From the NCBI GenBank assembly GCA_002420145.1, contig DIHL01000008.1, positions 1 to 18,228 on the forward strand: a stretch of 18,228 bases of DNA, written 5' to 3'. Origin of the DNA: Bacteroidetes bacterium UBA5697. GTDB lineage: Bacteria; Bacteroidota; Bacteroidia; B-17B0; Aurantibacillaceae. The position numbers and the translations under genes were made by a program. Below the pieces are notes generated by a model. The model had not been told where the DNA came from. It worked only from the letters and a program-made list of their open reading frames with translations, and made no database searches. Position 1 is the stretch's first letter, and every line of letters starts with the position of its first letter. This document shows positions 10,601 to 16,325 of the stretch, piece after piece.

Positions 10601-12443
10601 CAGTGGTAATAGCGGTACAGTTAAAATTATCAGTAATCGTTAGAGTATAATTACCAGCTGATAGTCCTGTTGCATTTTGAGAAGTTGAACCACCTGGTGA
10701 CCAAGTAAAAGAATAAGGAGAAGTACCACCTGAAACGGAAGTAGTAACAGCTCCATTAGTCCCATTAAAGCATGATACATTTGTTGGAACTAATGTATGA
10801 GTTATTGGCAACGGTTGAGTAATTGTGAAAGTAGATGTATTTATACAACCATTAGCGTCAGTTACAACTCCAGTGTAACTACCAGATGATAGTGCTGTGA
10901 CAGAAGATGTCGTTTGTCCTCCAGGTGACCAAGAGTAGGTGTAGGGCGTTGTTCCTCCCGCTGCTGTTAAAGCAATAGAACCAGTGGAAGAACCAAAACA
11001 GTTTACATTAGCTACAGAAGAGCTAGCTGCTAAAATAGGTGGCTGATTAATTGTAACCGTAGTTTGAAAAGTACAACCTATTCCATCTTGCACTGTAACA
11101 GAATAAGTTCCTATAGGTAAATTACTAATAGATGATGTTGTTTGAGTAGGTGCGGTATTCCATAAATAAGTATATGGAGCAATACCTCCACTTAAATTGA
11201 CATTAGCTGTTCCATTACTTCCGCCGAAACAACTCACATTTGTGACACTTGGCGTAACGATTCCTGTAAAAGGAAGATATGATATTTTTACAGTATCTGT
11301 TTTTGGAGGACAGGTTCCGTTTCCTGTAGTTGTTAAAATTAAATTTGCTGATCCACTAGCTAATTCAGAAGGAGAGGGAGAGTAAGTTAAGTTAGATAAG
11401 GTTGTATTATTTGGTGAAAAAGTTCCCGTGCCTCCAGACCAAATTCCACCACTAGCTCCAGTAACACTTCCGTTTAAAGTAGCTAAAGGACTTTGTATAC
11501 ATTTGGTTTGATTTGGCCCCGCATTAGCTGTAATAGCGACGGAAAAGGCAGTAACGGTTACTTGATTAAAAACAGGCGGACAGCCAGAGCCATCCGTGAG
11601 TTGCACATTATAAGTTCCAACCCCCACATTAATGGTTTGAGAAGGATTCACGTTGTTCCACAAATAACTATAGGGAGGAGTACCTCCAGTTCCATTAGCC
11701 GTTAAAGTTGTAGATGTTTGTCCAAAACAAATAGTTGGGTTTAATGGAATAATATTTACAGCAAGAGTAGGGTTAAAATATACTCTAACGGTGTCACAAA
11801 CAGTATTGAAATTACACTGAGAAGCTGGCTGACCACAAACAACATAATCTACAAACGGAGGCGGAGAACCAGTAGCTGTAACTGTTGGAGACACACAGGT
11901 AGAACAGGATAAATAACTATTATATTGACCAGGAGCCCCAGGAAAAACAGAACTCCAAGATATTGTTGATGGATTAAATCCTGTGGCTGTTATTTGTTTA
12001 GAACAGCCATCGTTAATGGTTGCATCGGTCCCGCCAACCGCAGCAGGAATTGACGTTATCGCATATGTATTTTGATTATTACCAGGTTTACAAAATGTTA
12101 AAATATGAGGTCCTGCTCCTGATAAACAAATTGGTTGTCCAACGGGAGTTGGAGGTAAAGCACAACCAATTTGATACTCCATTGCGCCAGATGGCACAGC
12201 CCCTGAAGCAAATGTAAAAGTAATCCCGGCTGCCATTGGATCAAGGGTAATCACAAATTTAATACACCTTGGGTTTTGTCCACAACAACTGCCATCTCTA
12301 ACAACAGTAGGGCTTATCCACGTACCACTAGGGTTTCCTGTAAGATTTACAGTAAATGTTGGAGTTGTTGGGTCGCATTGAGCGTTCAGATATAATGGAA
12401 AAATTATAAATGATAATATTATATTTAGTAGAGTAGGGCGCAT
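4698..12443 (-). CDS. giant SprB-repeat adhesin with T9SS type B sorting domain
   Basis: Very large secreted surface protein (2581 residues), predicted to be exported by the T9SS and to form an extended adhesin, similar in layout to the gliding adhesin SprB. Order: signal peptide 1-21; cysteine-rich domain about 22-222 (13 Cys, including CCGQNPRC); a degenerate SprB-like unit 226-300; an Ig-like domain with IWSGGTGTFSP 301-399; 23 SprB-type repeats 400-2154; two further Ig-like units to about 2310; two PKD domains, each with WNFGDG (W2350, W2434); and a C-terminal sorting domain 2483-2581 containing NAFTPNSDG, IFNRWGELIFE and GWDGYYR. The start ATG precedes a good signal peptide. It is the third gene of the leftward cluster, with its PorP/SprF partner 8 bases downstream. 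Whether it serves gliding, attachment to surfaces or cell-cell contact cannot be read from the sequence. No frameshift or internal stop is seen. Confidence 0.95.
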   Translation of the reverse strand: MRPTLLNIILSFIIFPLYLNAQCDPTTPTFTVNLTGNPSGTWISPTVVRDGSCCGQNPRCIKFVITLDPMAAGITFTFASGAVPSGAMEYQIGCALPPTPVGQPICLSGAGPHILTFCKPGNNQNTYAITSIPAAVGGTDATINDGCSKQITATGFNPSTISWSSVFPGAPGQYNSYLSCSTCVSPTVTATGSPPPFVDYVVCGQPASQCNFNTVCDTVRVYFNPTLAVNIIPLNPTICFGQTSTTLTANGTGGTPPYSYLWNNVNPSQTINVGVGTYNVQLTDGSGCPPVFNQVTVTAFSVAITANAGPNQTKCIQSPLATLNGSVTGASGGIWSGGTGTFSPNNTTLSNLTYSPSPSELASGSANLILTTTGNGTCPPKTDTVKISYLPFTGIVTPSVTNVSCFGGSNGTANVNLSGGIAPYTYLWNTAPTQTTSSISNLPIGTYSVTVQDGIGCTFQTTVTINQPPILAASSSVANVNCFGSSTGSIALTAAGGTTPYTYSWSPGGQTTSSVTALSSGSYTGVVTDANGCINTSTFTITQPLPITHTLVPTNVSCFNGTNGAVTTSVSGGTSPYSFTWSPGGSTSQNATGLSAGNYTLTITDNFNCTAITTVAITQPTLLVATTSITNETCDYLNNGSASVTQTGGTPSYTYSWQPGGQTTASIINQASGTYTVTVTDGNGCPATAVATISEPTPLVVNFINQINVSCFGGSNGSVSASVSGGTANYTYSWSPGGVTTSTISNIPIGTYTVSVTDNNSCVATNTVIITQPTDIITTSTITNVSCNAGSDGIISITPSGGISPYTYFWSAGGATTSSVSNLPAGSYSVTVTDANGCVKNYTYTVTQPLPIAIAFTPTNVSCFGGSNGAISSTISGGTPGYTFNWSPNTSTSQNVSGLIAGTYSLTVTDSFSCTASNTVVITEPTLLIANATAIDETCNYLNNGSASATQSGGTPSYTFSWQPGGQTTASITNQASGTYTVIVTDGNGCPATATATITEPTPLVVSFVDQINVSCFGGNNGSIGATPSGGTPNYTYSWTPGGATTNALFNISAGTYTISITDNNNCLVQNTVAISQPTAPLMVSLSSTSTTCNGGTNGSVTSTASGGTPTYSYELMPGAFTGSVVPNLSSGTYSVTATDLNGCITTNTVFVTQPAPILPVTTSTNSTCGNPNGIGSVSVTGGIGPYTYSWMPSGGTNSVATGVAAGVYSVTVTDANNCTAMELLDVDDSGGPNASIFSIVNVSCNGGSDGSATASIIGGLAPITYTWFPTGGNSPTATGLTAGTYYIMAEDANGCISTAITSPSILEPPPITETILTSNVTCFAGTNGSATVTAMGGTPGYTYTWFPSSTTGSVVTSLSSGSYSVQITDANNCIHTATYAITQPTAALSISVSSSSVSCFSGNNGSANSIASGGTSPYMYNWNPGSISGQTISNLSAGTYTSIVTDIQNCVATATVTVIQPTAVVLTTGSINSNCGAANGQASVSATGGTGTYTYSWMPSGGTNSTAVGLLSGMYSVTVNDANNCSAIASQSVGNNPGPTVTVAPSTSVSCNGGSNATATASVTGGTGPFTFTWSPSGGNLQTATGLSAGTYTVNITAANGCLASAISPTIVQPTQIFSNILTTNVSCFGGSNGSATVTAGGGNPSYTYTWLPGATTGSVVSGLSIGTYSVQVRDINNCIHTATYSISQPTAALAASATSTAVSCFGGNNGMASASATGGTAPYSYNWMPMSVNGSTISGLSLGTYTVNVTDFKNCTTTTTVSVLQPTLALSATANSVPTSCSGGSDGTATVTPVGGTAGYTYSWSPSGGTGQTANSLNPGTYIVTVNDANSCQTNVSVIISSPTPVTGSLSVLHPACGLANGSISSQISGGTGPYTYTWSPVAASTSTIGGLLPNTYTLSAADSYGCIKTLTTTLVNVPSPSLTLTSTLNDSCFGGDEGAATINITLGTLPYSINWLPYGGNTTTASQLTAGIYTANVTDARGCLSTMTANISQPTPVTITINTIANVSCFNGSNGSITVNATGGTPNYTYSWSPSGTGPTITNVPAGGYTVIASDSHFCTSVISMNVTQPTVLSSTISSAVNPLCFNGTGSSSVTVSGGTSPYTYTWTSTPVQNGSTASNLGSGSYSVFITDANGCTNSNSVTLTQPTQITTIAGVNDTICLNQSGAVVSAAAGGAGGYYYAWQPGGIINSGTLTINPATVTTNYTVVAFDQNGCAGIADTVTAVVYDLTGANIDAIGLTPICPGQGTTIYATTTGITGPLTYTWNNGLGSGPGAFVTIPLQPTTYIVTVTNACGTSVVDSVSVLFNPPPTMSVTPSGTLSCVPTPMNFFDNSVSGNSSDPITGWAWNFGDGTSSTAQNPSHVYTSPGTYSVTLTVTTTGGCTNNNAGAPIVISAYPYPVAAFSVNSYLLNLPYDVLSCTNLSTGAVSYNWNFGDGSSTTLFSPNHTYTSVGIYTVQLIATSQYGCSDTAEVKITTDADVVFPNAFTPNSDGPSGGYYIPGNLDNDIFFPYTSGVIEYKFQIFNRWGELIFETEDIKQGWDGYYREKICQVGVYVWKAFVKLNNGKEFNKTGDVTLLR
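7125..8963 (-). repeat. higher-order tandem duplication, four SprB repeats per unit (second pair)
   Basis: Repeats 11-14 (8046-8963, residues 1161-1466) and 15-18 (7125-8045, residues 1467-1773) correspond in order. Repeats 11 and 15 share the SWMPSGGTNS core and end in GP-rich linkers. Repeats 12 and 16 share the W-x-P-x-GGN core and lack the usual end. Repeats 13 and 17 share NNCIHTATY and QPTAAL. Repeats 14 and 18 share a Y-N-W core and a V-x-QPT ending. The phase weakly continues into repeats 19-22: repeat 20 has the C-G-x-x-NG opening and repeat 21 the W-x-P-x-GGN core. Confidence 0.75.
9195..11027 (-). repeat. higher-order tandem duplication, four SprB repeats per unit (first pair)
   Basis: Repeats 2-5 (10113-11027, residues 473-777, 305 aa) and repeats 6-9 (9195-10112, residues 778-1083, 306 aa) correspond one to one in order. 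Repeats 4 and 8 share the unusual opening ETC-x-YLNNGSAS and match at about 62 of 76 residues by hand count. Repeats 2 and 6 match at about 42 of 76 and both end in QPLPI. Repeats 5 and 9 both begin with QINVSCFGG. Similarity is also visible in the DNA. Adjacent repeats are less alike than repeats four apart, which indicates duplication of a four-repeat block. Confidence 0.85.
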
Positions 12444-12559
12444 ATAACATCACTTTTATGGTGTTACGATAAAGATAATTAAAAGGTTGCCCTATTCCCT
12501 ATATTTAAATTAACAAACTATTAAGATTCAGTAATGAATGAGTGAATGATTAGCTGAAA
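12444..12559 (-). other. 116-base gap between the two cargo/PorP modules, presumed leader of the giant gene
   Basis: This is the only sizeable gap inside the leftward cluster. TAACA (12445-12449) and TGTTA (12462-12466) can pair just upstream of the giant gene's ATG, with one or two further bulged C-G pairs inside; the hairpin is weak. AATAGTTTG on the - strand near 12514-12522 resembles a Bacteroidota -7 element but has the wrong spacing. There is no T-rich terminator after the upstream gene. It may hold an internal promoter, but the sequence does not prove one. Confidence 0.35.
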
Positions 12560-13987
12560 TTATTTATCTAATGTTATTTCTTGACTCATTTCGTATGATT
12601 CAGCTGTTCCAGATAAAGTAAATGGTTTACTGTAAGTTTTGTAGCCTTCTTTTTCAACTATGATTTGATATTTATTGGCTGGTTTAAGTACAATAAAATA
12701 CTTACCATATTTTGATGGATTAGAAGTGGCTATTGTTTTTTTAGTACTTAGATCAATTACTGTGATTCTTATATCTGAATAATCTGCATTAGAAAGGTTA
12801 TCTTTTAAACTGATTTTCCCTTTAATTAATACATTTAACTCTCCATGCGCTTGATTTTTTAATGATTGATAGTATTTATTTAATACTTCTTGATTAGGGT
12901 CCGTTGACTCATCATCAAAGAAAGAGGATATTTCTTCCATTAATGCTTGAATCTCTTGAGGAGTTGGATTGTCTTTATCTAATACTTCTTCAATTTTTTT
13001 AAGTAGTCTTGCTATTAAAATTTTATTTAAATCCTGAGCTCTTAACTTTTCTAATTCTGCATTTTCTTTTTCTTCTTCAGTTTTAGTTTTCTTTTTATTA
13101 AATTTAAAACTAAGCATAATCTCGTGACTCAATCCTGAATATCTATTGATGCTACCTGTTATGTAATCATAACTATAACCAATAGATAGTTTTTTAAATA
13201 AAGTAACTCCAAGATTTAATCCTACAGCGTATTCATTTTTATAAGTTGCTCCAATCCAAAATTTGTTTTTTAAATCAAAATTTAAATTTGCATCATATTG
13301 TACTGGAGCACCTGGTAAATACCTTGTTAGTATTTGAGGAGAGATAGAAATGTCTGTTTTTTTAGGAAGTATAAATTTATATTTTAATGATCCTATATAA
13401 TGACGACTTTGAGTGTAAAAAGTTCGAGAATCATTAAATGAAACATAATTAATTTTATTATTTGCAATTTGTGGTGCAGCAAAACCTATTTCAAGTCCTT
13501 TGGCTACAAAAGCTAATCCTGCATTAGCATCAAAAGTTGTTTTGTTTTGAGAATTTACAAATAGAGAAGGATCGTTTGGATTTTCAATACTTGCTTTTGA
13601 ATAATCAATAGACTGATTAATAGCTCCAACTGACAAACCTAATCGTAAAAATATGTTTTCTTTAAAACGAATTTTATATGAATAAGAAACATTTCCTCCT
13701 ACACGACTATTTACTCCTTTTCTATCACTACTAATTATAACACCAAGACCTGTGTTTTTATTAATAATATTTCCGTCAAAAGTTAATAAGTTGTATTGAG
13801 GACCTCCTTTAAAACCAGTCCATTGAGTATGATTGATTAACATTAAATGAGGAGCTTCGTCGATTCCTGTAAATGCAGGATTATAAACCATTGGTTTATA
13901 AAAATAGTGATTAAACATAGGGACTTGTTGAGCGTTTAAGGCTCCAATCGCTAAAATAAACACTATTATCGTTAATACTTTTTTCAT
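12560..13987 (-). CDS. PorP/SprF-family outer-membrane protein with C-terminal coiled linker and regulatory-like domain
   Basis: Signal peptide 1-19 or so, then a PorP/SprF barrel 21-297 opening with the family hallmark in the form MFNHYFYKPMVYNPAFTG (24-41). The protein does not stop at the barrel end as most family members do. Residues 298-380 are a highly charged, probably helical linker (KKKTKTEEEKENAELEKLR onward). Residues 383-475 look like a carboxypeptidase-regulatory-like beta sandwich, with GKYFIVLKPANKYQIIVEKEG and GYKTYSKPF. In other T9SS loci a domain of that kind occurs in the PorE-type OmpA lipoprotein. The extension would face the periplasm if the barrel has normal topology. 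The ATG lies 7 bases after the upstream cargo gene's stop codon, so this is probably that cargo's dedicated partner. Barrel assignment is firm; the tail domain is probable. Confidence 0.9.
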   Translation of the reverse strand: MKKVLTIIVFILAIGALNAQQVPMFNHYFYKPMVYNPAFTGIDEAPHLMLINHTQWTGFKGGPQYNLLTFDGNIINKNTGLGVIISSDRKGVNSRVGGNVSYSYKIRFKENIFLRLGLSVGAINQSIDYSKASIENPNDPSLFVNSQNKTTFDANAGLAFVAKGLEIGFAAPQIANNKINYVSFNDSRTFYTQSRHYIGSLKYKFILPKKTDISISPQILTRYLPGAPVQYDANLNFDLKNKFWIGATYKNEYAVGLNLGVTLFKKLSIGYSYDYITGSINRYSGLSHEIMLSFKFNKKKTKTEEEKENAELEKLRAQDLNKILIARLLKKIEEVLDKDNPTPQEIQALMEEISSFFDDESTDPNQEVLNKYYQSLKNQAHGELNVLIKGKISLKDNLSNADYSDIRITVIDLSTKKTIATSNPSKYGKYFIVLKPANKYQIIVEKEGYKTYSKPFTLSGTAESYEMSQEITLDK

Positions 13988-13994
13988 ACCTCTA

Positions 13995-15371
13995 TTACTT
14001 GTTTCTCAAAATATCTAAAGACCCTTTAAACACATTGCCAGATTCTCCTATTTTGATCACATAAAAATAAGTACCATCAGGTAATGAAACATTATTATAC
14101 GTTCCTTGCCAATCATTTTTATATCCCTTTTGATTAAATACAGTATTGCCATATATATTATAAACACTTACTTCATTATCTGGGTAAAATTGAATGTTTT
14201 CTATATACCAACTGTCGTTTATACCATCTCCATTAGGCGTAAATACATTAGTTATTTTGCCATCAAATACAATTGGCAAAACTGTAATTAAAACAGAATC
14301 TGAACTTACACAGGAATTACCATCAGTGATAGTTAATATATAGTTAGTTGTAATAGTTGGTGTAGCTATAGGATTTAAAATACCATTGTTAGTTAATCCC
14401 GAAGATAATGGTAGCCATAATACAGTTCCAGTTCCCGAGCCATTTAATGTCACAGATTGGCCAATGCTAATAGTGGTGTCTGTTCCTGCATTTACAGTAT
14501 TTTGAGGAAGGACTGTTATTTTTAACGACGCAGTGCTGTCAATAGAACAGGTAGGACTTTGCACGACAGCTTTAAATAGAGTTGTTTGAGTTAATCCTGA
14601 TGCAACTAAGGTATTTGTTGTATTACTAATGTTATTCCAATTTACACCATTGTTTGTTGATGAAAGCCAATTCAAAATATTTCCAACACTGCCATTTAAA
14701 GTTAATGTATTTGTATTTGTGAAATAACATACGGTATTAGAGGTAGCTGAACTTAATGAGCCACTAACGGTTTGAGGGTTTATAGTAAAGCTTGCTATTG
14801 AGGAGGTGTCTTGTAAACAGAAAGAACTATTTTGTACAATAGCACGATATAACGTGTTTTGTGTGATATTTGAATAAGCTAATGATGTTGTTGTGTTGGT
14901 AATATCTAGCCAAGAAGAGCCAGCTGTTGTAGAGCTTTGCCATTTTAAAACATTACCTGTATTTCCTGTTAAATTTAATGTTCCTGTACCTGAGCTTCCA
15001 CAGAAAGAACCTCCACCAATAATAGTTCCTCCTACAGTAGGAAGATAAATGGTAATGCAAGCAATAGTAGATGTATCAGAAGGGAAAGAACCGTTTTTTA
15101 CAACGGCTCTATAGCAGGTGGTTTGTTTTAAATTAAAATAACTTTGGCTACTAAATGTGTTACTATTGTTTGTCCAAGTAGTTCCTCCGTTGGTAGAGTA
15201 TTGCCAAGTGGTCACATTTCCAACATAACCAGTAATAGATATAAATCCAGAATTAAATGTGTCGCAATAAGTATTAGCTCCTGATGCAATTCCTCCAACA
15301 GATTGAGCACTTACTTTAGCCGCAAGAATAAAAAAGAAGATAAATAGCACTATTTTTTTATATAAGAACAT
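13995..15371 (-). CDS. secreted Ig-repeat protein with T9SS type B sorting domain
   Basis: Predicted T9SS cargo of 458 residues. A signal peptide ends at about A22 (KVSAQ). Three Ig-like repeats of roughly 85-90 residues follow (about 25-110, 111-200, 201-289), each with the pattern GNV-x-x-W-x-SST-x-x-G-x-x-W and T-x-x-x-(Y/F)-(R/K)-A-V-V, and usually with a pair of cysteines. A fourth, different Ig-like unit covers 290-365. The C-terminal sorting domain (367-458) has the classical form FTPNGDGINDSWYIENI, then VSVYNIYGNTVF and LPDGTYFYVIK. It is the first gene of the leftward cluster and is followed after 7 bases by the extended PorP/SprF gene, so cargo and partner are probably made together. 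The repeats suggest a short stalk or binding module; the ligand is unknown. Confidence 0.92.
   Translation of the reverse strand: MFLYKKIVLFIFFFILAAKVSAQSVGGIASGANTYCDTFNSGFISITGYVGNVTTWQYSTNGGTTWTNNSNTFSSQSYFNLKQTTCYRAVVKNGSFPSDTSTIACITIYLPTVGGTIIGGGSFCGSSGTGTLNLTGNTGNVLKWQSSTTAGSSWLDITNTTTSLAYSNITQNTLYRAIVQNSSFCLQDTSSIASFTINPQTVSGSLSSATSNTVCYFTNTNTLTLNGSVGNILNWLSSTNNGVNWNNISNTTNTLVASGLTQTTLFKAVVQSPTCSIDSTASLKITVLPQNTVNAGTDTTISIGQSVTLNGSGTGTVLWLPLSSGLTNNGILNPIATPTITTNYILTITDGNSCVSSDSVLITVLPIVFDGKITNVFTPNGDGINDSWYIENIQFYPDNEVSVYNIYGNTVFNQKGYKNDWQGTYNNVSLPDGTYFYVIKIGESGNVFKGSLDILRNK
14505..15299 (-). repeat. three tandem Ig-like repeats in the small cargo gene
   Basis: Residues 25-289 consist of three units of 86-90 residues that align through GNVTTWQYSTNGGTTW, GNVLKWQSSTTAGSSW and GNILNWLSSTNNGVNW, and later TTCYRAVV, NTLYRAIV and TTLFKAVV. 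They are clearly homologous to each other and unlike the SprB repeats of the neighbouring giant protein. Confidence 0.85.
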
Positions 15372-15508
15372 GCAAATAGCTTTTTTAGAATTACACGATT
15401 AAGTTACGGATTAATTTTTATTTTTCGTTGAACTTTTAAAAATATTATACAGATAATAAGGCTAATAATTATTTGAGTATTAGTTAATATATAAATATGA
15501 TTTCAATA

Positions 15509-15540
15509 AAAAAACCGACACAAAAATGTATCGGTTTTTT
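15509..15540 (-). terminator. intrinsic terminator after the zinc-ribbon gene
   Basis: AAAAAACCGA (15509-15518) and TCGGTTTTTT (15531-15540) form a perfect 10-base stem with a 12-base loop. On the - strand it is followed by the T-run formed by 15508-15514. It begins 20 bases after the stop codon of the zinc-ribbon gene (15561) and so ends the tag/Nif3/zinc-ribbon block. The symmetrical A and T arms would also allow function in the other direction, but no + strand gene points here. Confidence 0.8.
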
Positions 15541-15560
15541 ATACGTTGAATTATAATTTA

Positions 15561-16322
15561 TTAAGCTTCTGTTGCAATTAAATTAGGATCTACCATAATA
15601 CGACCACAGTGCTCGCAAACTAAAATCTTTTTGTTCATTCTAATGTCTAATTGTTTTTGAGGTGGGATTTTATTAAAACATCCACCGCAAGCATCACGCT
15701 CAACAGGAACAACTGCTAAACCATTACGAGTGTTAGCACGAACTCTTCTGTAAGCATTTACTAATCTCTCTTCAATTCCATCAGTTGCTTTTTCAGACGC
15801 TTTCATTAATTCTTTTTCGTCTTTCTCTGTTTCAGCAATAATTTCGTCTAATTCAGACTTTTTTAATTTCAAATCTTTCTTACGCTCAGAAAAATCATGT
15901 TGAGATTTTTCAACGATTTCAGATTTTGATTCGATAGCGAATTTGTATTCTTTTAAACGTTTTTCAGCTAATTGAATTTCTAAGTTTTGGAACTCAATTT
16001 CTTTAGTAATCGCATCGTATTCACGATTGTTTCTTACTTTTCCTTGTTGAGCTTCGTATTTTTTGATATTAGCTTTAAAGTCTTTAATTGCTTGAGTTTT
16101 CTCAGCAACTTGCTCTTCTAATTCTTTTAACTCTTGAGATAAATTATTTACACGAGTCTCTAAACCAGCAACGCTATCTTCTAAATCTTGAACTTCAAGA
16201 GGTAACTCTCCACGAACCGTACGGATACGATCAATTTTAGAATCGATAATTTGTAATTCATATAAAGCACGAAGTTTTCCTTCGATAGATGCATCAATTT
16301 TTTCTTTGATTTTAGCGCACAT
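15561..16322 (-). CDS. C4 zinc-ribbon coiled-coil protein (COG1579/DUF164 type)
   Basis: Cytosolic protein of 253 residues. Residues 10-195 are almost entirely long charged helices with heptad character, predicted to form an antiparallel coiled coil. The C-terminus is a zinc ribbon with four cysteines in two C-x-x-C pairs: CGGC (C212, C215) and CEHC (C236, C239), with the typical F-x-x-IPPQ between them. This is the layout of the COG1579 family, seen in Helicobacter HP0958 and chlamydial CT398/CdsZ, where members have been linked to flagellar or type III secretion factors and RNA binding; the role in Bacteroidota is not established. It starts three bases after the Nif3-like gene's stop codon, so the two are co-transcribed. 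A hairpin terminator follows it. Confidence 0.92.
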   Translation of the reverse strand: MCAKIKEKIDASIEGKLRALYELQIIDSKIDRIRTVRGELPLEVQDLEDSVAGLETRVNNLSQELKELEEQVAEKTQAIKDFKANIKKYEAQQGKVRNNREYDAITKEIEFQNLEIQLAEKRLKEYKFAIESKSEIVEKSQHDFSERKKDLKLKKSELDEIIAETEKDEKELMKASEKATDGIEERLVNAYRRVRANTRNGLAVVPVERDACGGCFNKIPPQKQLDIRMNKKILVCEHCGRIMVDPNLIATEA

Positions 16323-16325
16323 AGT

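Larger units (their letters stand above)
5982..11246 (-). repeat. array of 23 SprB-type repeats within the giant adhesin
   Basis: Residues 400-2154 divide into 23 consecutive units of 73-78 residues (about 230 bases). Each unit follows the pattern NVSC-F-G-G-x-N-G, then a GGT-x-x-YTY-x-W core, then GTY-x-V-x-V-x-D-x-N-x-C, ending in QPT or a variant. All 23 units keep both cysteines, about 50 residues apart. Repeats 11, 15 and 20 share a variant in which the first Cys is followed by G and then NG. The units are divergent, not identical, except where the higher-order copies described separately make them more alike. Confidence 0.95.

Noticed and set aside
5982..11246. Regularly spaced repeats that might suggest a CRISPR array or a satellite
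   Set aside because: The period is about 230 bases, the units are divergent and the whole stretch is one open reading frame encoding SprB-type repeats; there are no short identical repeats with unique spacers.
5377..12217. Several + strand open frames of 60-106 codons opposite the giant adhesin (for example 5377-5685, 8608-8820, 10128-10448)
   Set aside because: They lie antisense to a clearly coding repeat protein, have low-complexity translations without recognisable domains, and arise because the repeated codons leave stop-free frames on the other strand.
12375..12443. Cysteine directly after the giant protein's signal peptide (NAQC), suggesting a lipoprotein
   Set aside because: The residues before it do not fit a lipobox (no L/V at -3 and Q at -1). 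Cleavage after A21 by signal peptidase I and a type B sorting domain fit better.
15372..15508. A TATAAT-like sequence upstream of the adhesin cluster as its promoter
   Set aside because: Bacteroidota housekeeping promoters use TAnnTTTG rather than TATAAT, and no properly placed match exists here; the promoter of the cluster remains unidentified.
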